A stretch of 64,000 nucleotides of DNA from Chamaecyparis obtusa (taxonomy: Eukaryota > Streptophyta > Pinopsida > Cupressales > Cupressaceae). The stretch covers positions 248,001 through 312,000 of the forward strand of contig BSBK01001301.1 in NCBI GenBank assembly GCA_027943335.1, given 5' to 3'. Under the pieces are notes generated by a model. It was not told where the DNA came from. It saw only the letters and a program-made list of their open reading frames with translations, and ran no database searches. How positions within the stretch are numbered: the stretch's first letter is position 1; every line of letters begins with the position of its first letter. Positions 26,501 to 37,982 of this stretch are shown here, piece after piece. The position numbers were made by a program, and so were the translations under genes.

Positions 26501-28470
26501 TAGGGATAGGAAGAGAGAGAATGATATTTCTTTAAATCAAATTTAGTTATCAAATTGATATGTGATTAATGAGGCAAGAACTTAGAAGCTAACCTAGATA
26601 CTAATCTATACCAAAAATATTTTCCAAAATTGTTTGTCAAGGGAGGCTTGGGTAGATAGGGGTGATTGGAATCACCCCTATACCTATGAAAGTCAACCTT
26701 GTCTTGCCAAATTCTGATGTTGGTTCTTAGAATCTGATGCAGATAGTTAGGCCTTCCTAAATCTAGATCTGAAGCTTCAATATCTATCACATGCACATAA
26801 GAAATAAGGAAATTTTTGGGAGAAATGGGTTTGCCTTAGTCAAACCCCTATTTAGGAATCAACCTTGAAATTGAATTGAAATTACATGAAAGTAAAGGAA
26901 ATTTGTTGTTAGTAGAAGAGGCTTGATAATGTAATCTTATACTTTGATGATGCAAGTACTTGAAATGAGATCATAAGTTTTGGTGTAATAGGATGACTCC
27001 ACAAAGACCTAAAATGACATCACAAAAGGAATGCTTTCATAATGATTGCTAGACTTTCCATGAAGAGCCGAATGTATGAAGATGCTTAACTTTTTGATTA
27101 TTTAAGTGCTTTCTCTATCTCCTTTCCCTCTTCCCTTTATCTCTTTTTGTGATTGCTTGGTTGGTTTCTTTGTTACCCAAAATGAGAGAGGTAGTATTTC
27201 TTTTATATCAATTTAGGATACTCTACCAGGGAGTAGGGAATCATTGAGATCTAATCAAATCTACAAATAAAAAGAAATAAGAACATACAAGGAAAATAGC
27301 AAAATCCTAGGGATACATCAAATAGATAAGTAGTCCATTGAAAATAATATAAGATAGATAAATTGACATTATTTCACAAGAGAAGGCTTCTCTATTGGAA
27401 AAATGAAACATATATCAAAGCCATTAAAGTTAGGATTGGTAAATTGATAAAAGATGAAAAAATATTCTCAAAGAGATACGACTATTTGGAAATTGCATGC
27501 TCATGGGAAGAGAGCATACATAAATATGTGAGGATATCAAAGCTAGACAAGAGAAAAATAAAATCGAACTCCTCATGTTACTAGCTATTGAGAGTTTAAA
27601 TGATTAGAGGTTAATCAAGGAAAATATTTGGACTCACCAAACCTTTCCCAAATATAGGAAACGGGTAGAACTATTGAAATAGGAAGAAAAAATTATAAAG
27701 GAGCACACTAATAAAATGACTAAATTACAATAAAATAATTTATTTAAATTTTGAATAAATAACTCTAATTGAAAAGTGATAGGACTAAGTATAAATCAAA
27801 ATAATATTGAGGAAGAACTTGTGATATATGCATTTCATAAAATCTCAAATAAGTCAGTGGAAACATAGGGAAAAATTAAATATGTTGTTGAGTTTGTGAG
27901 AAAAGCAATGAAATTTACGTCTTTAACAAAGGAAACTATAAAAAGAGTAATAAAATAATTTAGGTATTGGTCTTTTCAACACACCACAAGACTAAGAGCG
28001 AGGAGTTGTGCGGGAGGTGAATTAGTCCTAAAATATCTTTACTTTTTCTATCTTAAACACTTATCAATTATCTTTGTTCAACTACCCATTAGTGAAAGAT
28101 ATTGAAATAAACACATGAACACCATATTTTTATGTGAAAAAACCAATGTGGGAAAGTGGGAATCACACTCTCTATATGAGTAAACTTGAATACAATGTTT
28201 TATGCCAAAGTCAAGAAGCTCCCTACTCCGTATTTGGACTTGCACACTAAGGTGTACAACCTTAGGGAAAGATAAAAATGACTTGCAATACTAAGACACA
28301 TAATCCAAGGCAAGATGTAAGATTGTATAACATAACAAAAGCACTCATTATCTTTTAGAAAGTGCACATGAAATTGATAAGTTGAAACAATGTCGGATCT
28401 CTTGATCATGTTAAACATTGATTTCACATTCAAACTATGTTCAATCCATACTCAAATTAGGCATCACACA

Positions 28471-28540
<70 letters not shown>

Positions 28541-31500
28541 TTATCATAAAACTTCAACTAGGTCGACCATGGTAAAGATAAACAATATTTACACAAGGTC
28601 GCCAACTATGAATACTTGCACTCCATGTGGTCCACCCTAGTATATAAAGGGGGCCTAAATACATTACAAATTGTATTCCATAATTGATTTAGACAAAGTG
28701 CATGTAACACAACATCCCGTATTAATGGATCAAATGTAATCTGTATCAAAATATTAAATCATGTTAACTAGTTAACCGAAAAGCACTCTCCAATGCACCA
28801 AACTTAATGTGGATATAAAATAACATATTAAGACCCATAAAAACCTCTCATTTTTTTCTCCAAAAATATATATATACGTAAAGATCATAATTCATTTAGT
28901 ATAATTCACTAAGCCATAAATGGACCAACACAAACAACAATGTTGAAAATAGAATAACATATCTTCACATGAAGAACATACCAACACAAGAATTTTGAAC
29001 TAAAACACTAGACAAAACTTATAAACATGTCCACCAAGCCGCAACATAGAAGCACCAATGCATAGAATTATCTAAATCAATCTTGACTAGTCCTCACAAC
29101 TAGGCTCACTATCAGCAAATAGAGAATTGCAACCTCACCCTCTAAACTATGATATTGCAACATGCACATAAATATGACCAAGACCACAAGGCATCAACTT
29201 ATTATGCAAAGGAATGCAAAGCAATCTCCCATAAATACTTCAAATACTCTTTCTTGCATATTCTAGCTTCTCATACTATCATCTTCTAGAAAATCCACAT
29301 ACTGACTTGATATCACCACCAGATATTAGAACAACATCTAAATAGTCATTCATGAACCTCCATTAGCTTCCACACTTAATACAACAGATCACTTTATTAG
29401 GTTGATATTAATGAAAATGATAAGTTGACACCAATGACCACTTAACACATTGTTAACAATCTCCCTCTTTGTCATTGATGGAAACACCAACAAAAATCAC
29501 AATTGACCTAGTTCTGTTAGTCATCAACATCAACTTGAGGTTGACATCAATGACACCACAATGTAAAATGCCAACATATTTTTCCTATAGTTTTCCCATC
29601 TATCAAAATAGGTCTATTGAAATGTAAATTCATGGAGTAGTATAGAACAAAACTCAAAATGCACTATAATTACTATTGTTAATTTCTAGTGATGGAAAAC
29701 ATCAAAGGATGGTGAAGCTTTGATTGAGATAAGTAGAAAATAGTAAATCTAATATAGTGTTGGATTTTTTGTAGAATATTGATGTACATCTACCCTTTTG
29801 GTGTATTGGATGAAAATGAATGTTTTAAGAGTGTTTGTTTCCAAATATTTTTTATATTTTGAGTCTTAATTGTTTAATCTTGATTTTCAATTTAAGTGAT
29901 TTATTTCTAACTAATTTTTAATCTATTTTGTCTATAAAAGGGTCATTAATTTTTCTTTTTTTGCAAGAGATAAATTGTTGATCACTATCAAAATATGAAG
30001 AATCATTATTTTTATTTCCTTCATGGCTTAGAGTCATCTATATTACCTAATTTTATTGTAGATAACTATAAGTTTGTCACTACATTATTAATGGAGTAAG
30101 GCATTAATAAATATTATGAATTACTTATAGATCTTTCACCAACATGATGTACTATGGCATGCATCATATTTTTTGGTTATCTTATTACTACTATATTTTT
30201 CCCTTTGTTTTAAATAGCCATTGGCAAGGGTGTTTTTGAGGTTTTATGATGCCTTACACCTATACTTAGGACTTGGAAAAATGGTTAAAGGTGTCTTCAA
30301 GGGTAAAATTTAATAAGTGTCTTTGATTTAAGGTATGTGGGTGGTGCAGGAGCACCTAGGATCTTGTCAAAGGTCCAAGCTCTTTTTGGTTTGTACTAAC
30401 CCTAGCCAGGTTAGTGTTAGTCAAGGGTTCTAATAGGAATCCATTTGGTGTGTTTAGTTGGTCCATATTTGGCTTAATCCAATCTAGTAGCTTGGTTAGG
30501 TCATAGAATCATTTAGATGTCTTTAGGAGAAATCTTGGCTTGGTATTGGGATTTGAGTCAAATGGTCTTTTTATGTTAGAAAAAGGTTAAAATCAGGTAA
30601 AAAGGGTCGTACCTATGTTTATTCACCATTTGGTAAGTTTCAGGGGTCATTGGACCTAGTTTGAGCATTTTTTACGAAGTTGTCAAAAAGTTGTCATGAC
30701 AACTTTTACAACTTTGTAAAGTTGCATGGCTGATGTCCTAACCACTTGGCCATGTTAGGGAAAGCTATTTAAGCTCATTTTGGCCTAAATCCTGAGGTTG
30801 GTTGATTTAGCAAGTTTTTGAAAGTTGTGATCAAGAGCACTATTCCTAGTGTGTAAACAATTAGTTATTGAAATCAATGCAAAGAGTAACCATGGATTAA
30901 ATCCCAAGCTTTAGCATTGGATTTTGATCTGAGATTAGTTGTTTTTCATTTTCCTTAGACAAGTATTTCTTTTCTACATTTCCATTTGTAGTTTTTCTTT
31001 TGTTTTGTAAGTTAACCAATCGTTGGTTATCCAGGACTAATGTGTGCTTTCATAGCTCCCACATGAAACCCTACTGTGCATTCATCATGGGGCTTAGGAC
31101 ATATTAAGGGAGCCCATGTATAATGTACATACCCAAGGAAGAGGCCTAGAAGTTGAGATGGCCAAGAATACAATCAAGCCCTAGGCGAGCACAGTGAGCT
31201 TGGTTAGGAACTTGCAGTTGAGATAGCATGTGTAAAGGAAGGGGTTCGATGGTGGAGCCAAGACTAAGAGCATGAACAAAGTCTTTAGACTCATACAAAG
31301 ACTCACCAAGAAGATTGGAGTATGAACAATCCAATTAAGGGATCCTTGAAGACCAAGAAGTCTGACTGGTCCAGGAAACTCAATCAGCCCTAGTGTTCCT
31401 TAAATATAGGAAGGGCATGTACGGACATAGTGAAGAGGGGAGACCTACAAAATCTTTTACAACTCCCAAAAGGGTGTCAGAATCCAGGATTGGTTTGGAG

Positions 31501-34500
31501 GGTTATTTAGAAGTTTTTCTTTCTAATAGCCAAAAACCAGTCTAGGAGACCTAGTAGAGGGCTATTAGGCCTAATAGGCCTATTGGGACAAAAAGTGGAG
31601 ATCGATAACTTTGATATGGTTTCCCTGGAAAAGTTGAATCAGGATGAGACTAGAGAGATTGAAAGAGACCTAACAATCCCTGCAAAACACCAAGTCTATT
31701 GAGGAGACCTATGGTAGCCTTTAGAGTGAAGCTAAAGGAGTTGGAGTGATGGAGACTATTTGATGGTAGATATCCTAGTTAAGCTCTATTGAATGTCACC
31801 ATGAATAGGGGCATTAAGTGAGTCCTAAACCTAGTTGGAGGGGACTTGAGAGATCCTAGGAGAGAAGGGGGTCTTGGTGGTTGGGAGTTTGAAGGATTCC
31901 AACCAAGATTGAGCAAGCACACTGGGTAGTATCTATCAGATTGGTATCAGAGCCACACAATTTGACTTGTGGGTGAATGTTGCAACCAGAAGAAATAGTT
32001 GGGGAGTCTACAATGGTGACTAATGCAGAGTTAGCCATGAAAGTGGAGGATCAAGAAGAAGAAAATGGGTTTCTCAGGGAAAGACTAGTTGAATTAGAGA
32101 AAAAGTTGGATTAGGTAGATGAATAGACCAAAGAGGTGAAGGATAAGATGGAAGGGAAGGCCAAAGAAGTTCCCTTAGAGGATGAGGTCCTTGAACCAGA
32201 CCCTATCCTTACAGAATAACTATTACTCAAAGCACTAAAAGCCCTTAGTGGGAAAGCTTTGGAAGGGTTACCTATATTCAGTCGGAAAATGGAACCAGAA
32301 GTGGTAATGGACTCGATTGAAGGACTTGAGAACCATTTTGAGTGTGATGGAATCACAGAAGCCCAAAAAGTAAGAGTGGCCAAATCAAGACTCAGAGGAT
32401 CTGCCCTCACTTGGTGGAAATTCATCCAAGATGAGAGAGAGAAAGAAGGAAAGAAACCTATAGCTACATGGAAGGCCATGGTGGCCAAGACAAGGGAGGC
32501 ATATGTGCTTGAGGATTATGAGAGTCAATTGGATAAAAGGAGACAAAGCCTTAGACAAAAAGACCTTGATGTCAATTCCTACACAAAGGAGTTCCAAAGG
32601 CTATGCATGAGATCAAGTATAGCTGAAGATGAGAGTGTGAAGGTGGCTAGGTATTTAAATGGTCTAAGGTGGAACATTCAAGATGAACTCGGTCTCCTAA
32701 CCCCTACCACAATGTGAAGGTGTCACTAATTAGCCATTAAGGTGGATGAGATAGAAAGAAAAAGAAAGACTCTAACAATAATAGAGGAAGCGGAAGAGGA
32801 AGAGATGGCAGGGGCCATAAAGGAGGTTTTGGGGGAAGGAGCCAAGAGCCAAAGACTCAAGGAGAGACCAAGTTGACAGAGCAACATGAGAGTGGTTCAA
32901 GAAGAGGGAGCTACAATAGAGGTAGAGGCCCAAACAATAGTGGAAGAGGAAGAAACAATGGTCAAGGAAGAGGTTCATATTTCTCCAATATGAAGTGCTA
33001 CCATTGCAACCAGTTAGGACATCCAGCTTATAGGTGTCCGGAGAAAGGATCTACATCACAGGGCAATGAGAGAAGGGTCAACTATGTCCAAGAAGATGCA
33101 TCTTGTAGAAAGAAAGAAAAAGTACCCTTAGAATCAGAAGGGGAAAATTTGATGATAAGGAGAACACTTATCAAAGAGCCTGTTCGAGAAGAACCTAGCT
33201 AGAGGAGAGCATTATTTAGAGTAAAATGTAAAATCTTGGGGAAAGTGTGCAAGGTCATTATTGACTTAGGGTCTACTGACAATATTGTGTCAGAGGAGGC
33301 AGTGAGCAAGCTCAAACTTCAAAGGATTCCTCACAATAATCCCTATAGAGTCACCTGGTTAAACAAGGGGCAACATGTCCTAGTTAATGAGAAAGCATGG
33401 GTGGAGTTCATTATTGGGAGTTAGAAGGATAGAGTGCTATGTTATGTCTTTCCAATGGATGCGTGCTATCTCTTATTAGGGAGACCTTGGCAATTTGACA
33501 AAGAAGCAATACATGATGGGGCCAAGAATGCCTATTCCTTCAAGAAGGATGGAACTACATTCAAGATACAGTCTTTGTTGGAAGAGGGGGAAGTAAAGTT
33601 AGTGGGACCTAATGTTGGTTTGGTTAGCAAAGAGTTCTTAACAACTCCATAAGAATGTGATGGTGTGGGGTTTTCTCTGGTATGAAATCCCAAAGAAGAT
33701 CAAGTAGAGAAGAAGGTGGAGTTACCCATACAAGTCCATGACATGTTGAGTCAATTCCAAGCAATAGTAAGTGATGGTCAACCAGCTACCCTACCACCAA
33801 AGAGGACCATTAGCCATCAAATAGATTTCATCCCAGGGGCTACCCTTCCTAACAAGGCTGGCTATAAGATAACCCCTCAACAAAATGAGGAGATTTCCAA
33901 ACAAATCCACGAGCTCCTAAACCAAGGGTTGATTAGGAAAAGCATTAGCCCATGTGCAGTCCCCACTCCTAGGATTGCTATAGAGGTGAGGAGCTTTCAT
34001 GGACTGGCTCAATATTATAGAAAGTTCATCAATCAGTTTAGTGCTATATGTGCACCCATGCTAGACACCATAAAGGGTGGAATGAAGGTTAGATTTCAGT
34101 GGAATGACTAGGAAAACCAGGGTTTTGAGGAGTTGAAGAGAAGGATAGCTACTCAAACCATCCTAGTTCTCCCAAGTTTTGAGAGACTCTTCACAGTGGA
34201 AGTGATGCCAGTAACCTTGTTATTGGGGATGTCTTAATCCAGGAGGGAAGACCAGTTGCCTTCCATAGTGAAAAGCTCAGTGATGCTAAGAGGAAGTATT
34301 CTTCCTATGACTTGGAGATGTATGTTCTAGTCCAAGCCTTAAGGAAGTGGAGACATTATCTCTTTCCTAAGGAATTTTTTGTCTACACATATAATTAGGC
34401 CCTTAGCTTCCTCAACTCCGAAGATAAGCTTAGTCACAAACATATGAAGTGGGTGGAGTACATGCAAGCATATACATTCACCATCAAACACAAGAAGGGA

Positions 34501-37500
34501 CAACTGAACAAGGTGGCAGATGCATTCAATAGGAGGCTCATAATAGTACAAGAAGTTCAGTTGAAAAGTATTAGGATTGATAGCTTCAAGGATTTGTACT
34601 TAGAAGATGGAGACTTTGGAGAGGCCTATAAGCTATGTAAGGAACACCAAAATCACTTTCACAGTGAATTATCAGAGTATACCTTGCAGAATGAGTTGTT
34701 GTTCAAAGGAGGCCAGCTTTGTGTGCCAAAGGGATCCATGAGGGAGAACTTGATTCAAGAGAAGCATAATGGAGCCCTTAGTGGACACTTTGGAGTCAAT
34801 AAGACTCAAGAACTAGTGTAGAGGTATTACTTTTAGCCCAAAAGAATCAAGATATCTAGAGGTATGTGGAATGTTGCATTGTTTGTCAAAAAGCTAAAGG
34901 TACATCCTCCAATGCAGGGCTTTATCAACCTCTCCCCATTCCAAGAAGACCATGGGAGTGTTTAAGCATGGACATTGTAGTTGGTTTTCCAAGGACAAAG
35001 CAAGGATTTGATAGCATCTATGTCATAGTGGACAGGCTCAATAAGATGGCCCACTTTGTACCTTGCAAGACCATTCATGATGCCACTCAAATAGCTCAAT
35101 TGTTCTTCAAGGAAGTTGTAAGAATACATGACCTACCTCTCAGCATAGTGTCAGATAGGGACTCAAAGTTCATCAACCATTTTTGGAAGACACTCTAGCA
35201 TAAACTTGGCACAAATATATCATTTGGGTCTGCATACCATCCTCAAAATAATGGCCAAACTAAAGTAGTCAACAAGAGCCTAGGTAACCTTTTGAGGTGC
35301 CTCACAAAGGAGTATGGTTAGACTTGGGACCAAATCCTAGCCCAAGCAGAGTATGCTTACAATGACAGTCAACCGGACCAAAGGCAAGACTCCATTTGAG
35401 GTGGTGTATGGCCTACACCCAAGGGGTGTTCTTGAACTCGGAGAGTTGGGAGAAGGGTCCTCAAGATGTGGTTATGCAGAGGACTTTTCCCTCTCCATGA
35501 AGGAAGTCCATGATTCAGTTAAGAAATCCCTCATTGAGAACACTACCAAGGTCAAGCTCAAAGTGGATGAGAAAAAGAAGGATCTCCAATTCCAGGTGGG
35601 AGATCTTGTCATGGTACATCTGAATAAGAAGAGATTATAGAAGGGAGTGCCGAACAAGTTGTAGATGAGAAGGTTGGGGCCTTGTGACATCCTGGCCAAA
35701 TATGGCAACAATGCTTACAAGGTGGATCTCCCGGAACACATAGGATTGTCTCCTATCTTCAATATTGCAAATTTAGTATTGTACAAAGGACCAATCCCAA
35801 ATGTAAAGCACAACTGCATAGAGGTCATCAATGAGGTGGGAGAGCTTCAACTACCCCCCACAGAGAAGCCTAAGGTAGAGAAGATTCTAAGTTCAAGGGT
35901 TGGTAAGAAGACCAGCCATAAGATTTATTGGGAACACTTGGTTAAGTGGCAAGACAAAGAGGATGTGGAGGCAACATGGGTATAGGAGACTAAATTCCGG
36001 AAGTTGGGACTAGATCCTAGCTTGGTCACCCCGGTGGTGACTTGACTAGAGAGGTTGAAAGAGACCTAAGAATCCCTGCAAAACACCAAGTCTATTGAGG
36101 AGACCTAGGGTAGCCTTTAGAGTGAAGCTAAAGGAGTTGGAGTGATGGAGACTATTTGATGGTAGATATCCTAGTTAAGCTCTATTGAATGTCACCATGA
36201 ATAGGGGCATTAAGTGAGTCCTAAACCTAGTTGGAGGGGACTTAAGACATCCTAGGAGAGAAGGGGGTCTTGGTGGTTGGGAGTTTGAAGGATTCCAACC
36301 AAGATTGAGCAAGCACACTAGGTAGTATCTATCAGTGGGTTAGGTATTTCACCTTTTTATCATTTGTCAAGGTCTTAAGATACCTTAACTTTGTCAAGAA
36401 TGACATGCAAGGTTTGGATAGAGTTTATTTTGATGAGAATTTGAGTCATATTGAAATCAAATTGATCCTTTTAGGGTTTTGGTCACATCTAAGACTCTTT
36501 GCACAACATCCTAGAGGCTATCATTATCCCCAAGATTTTTTCAAGAATCATATGAGAGGGATACAATGGAGATTGAATCCTACTTTGTAATCAACTTCAA
36601 GATATTAATGCATTCAACATTATGATTTCATTATTTTCTTAGCTCTAGAGTCATGAAGGGTTGTTTCTCATGAGTTGGATGTTAAAATGCTTCTACAATG
36701 AAGGAAAAGAGGCTCAAAATGGTTGTATAACCCTTGGATATTATCATCATCCATCCATGAAATTATGTGTACTTGGATTTTAATGAAGAAGGAAGGTTTG
36801 TTATCTATTAAAACCCTTTTAGTATCGCATACAACAAATTACAATCATCAACATGCATATATTGAAAATGAATGTCCTTGCTTGATGTCATTAAAGAAAC
36901 TCATTGGTAAATTCATGTGTTTTCTTGATGAAGGGTGTGCATCCTATTGAATACTCATTTTCCTTTTTATTACAAAAATAGGGTTCTCAAAAATATTGTC
37001 ATAAATTTTCCTAGAGGGAAATGAAATTAAAAGAGATTTTATTTAGGGAGTCCATTAGTAAGATATTATTCATGATGCATTTATTTATAAGTTCCTATGT
37101 GCCAAATGATTTATGAATATCCTTTGGAATGAGTTTTTATTTATTTTCAATGTCAAATGTACAAAATATAATAGTCATTGTGTTAATGTTTCAAGCTCTT
37201 GAATCTATCATCTAATTGTTCAATGAAATTAGAAGATTTCATGAGGTCTATCCTAAGATATTGCTACCTATGACAACCCTATTTAAGTTTTGTATAAAAA
37301 ATAATATTCTCAATTTTATTATTTGATCCTTTTAGTAGCAAAAACCCTTATTGTGGTCAATAGATATGTGTTCCTATTAAACTTTTAACATTTCAAACCT
37401 ATAATATTAGTGAGAAAGAGTTTTACACCTTTCACTCCCAATCCAAGAGTGTGCATAACATTCCAAGGATGGAGTATTTTGTATGAGAATATTTCATTAG

Positions 37501-37936
37501 GAACATTGATGGTAGTGAGAAGATATGAATAATAGCCTTGTTATGATTTTTTTGATGAGTTAAAAACATAAAATGACAATATGCTTTTTTTAAAAAGCAT
37601 AAATGATAATTTTATCTTATATTCCATTAGTCTAGGTTTGAAAGGGTTTTTACTTTGTGTGTTAATTATATTTTTAGTGTTTTCTTCATGAGAGGACCTA
37701 ACAATGAACAAGTTGGAGATGATAGTTCATAAAAGCCACCAAACTATTTAACCACTTGTGTTCTTAGTGGCAAAGGACTACATTTAGGGAAATTATTTAG
37801 AACTGCATTGATAGTGAGCGAATGATTTATCTCAGTTCTTCTTCCCTACATATGTGGCTTTTTCCATTAATAATCAAATGGAGGTGCATACCATTCTTGT
37901 GGTCCTTGAGAATGGTTTCTATAATAAAATTATGTA

Positions 37937-37982
<46 letters not shown>

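Larger units (their letters stand above)
21227..27225 (-). mobile_element. Non-autonomous LTR element (LARD-like), antisense in ALDH intron 7
   Basis: A direct repeat beginning TGATGAATATAGAG occurs at 21227 and 26306 and runs for about 900 bp with high identity. On the left the LTR ends at 23127 with GGACACTACA, so it has proper TG...CA ends. Next to that, TTTAGCCCCGACTTTAG (23128-23144) reads as a polypurine tract on the minus strand. Next to the right LTR, 26288-26305 reads TGGCATTTTTGGTGAACC on the minus strand, a plausible primer site. The 3.2 kb interior shows no protease, RT or integrase. The right LTR stops matching near 27225, so its outer part and the target duplication are lost. 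The class is inferred from structure. Confidence 0.7.
30342..36334 (+). mobile_element. Ty3/gypsy chromovirus (Tekay-like), inactive, in ALDH intron 7
   Basis: A 1597-bp 5' LTR (TGGTGCAGGAGC...TATCTATCA), a tRNA-Met-type primer site at 31942-31954, gag with zinc knuckle, protease, RT, RNase H, integrase and a C-terminal chromodomain, all + strand in the gypsy order. The exact 5-bp duplication GTGGG flanks it. The 3' LTR is reduced to its last 291 bp and the polypurine tract is missing. The RT core is deleted in frame, four frameshifts and 17 in-frame stops are scattered through gag-pol, and the integrase DDE glutamate is changed to Lys. The lineage call rests on the chromodomain plus the long LTR. 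Confidence 0.9.

Noticed and set aside
31645..31938. The possibility that gypsy element 1 has LTRs of only about 291 bp
   Set aside because: The 5-bp duplication GTGGG matches the start at 30342, not 31645, and TGGTGCAGG there resembles the start of the related LTR at 41690.
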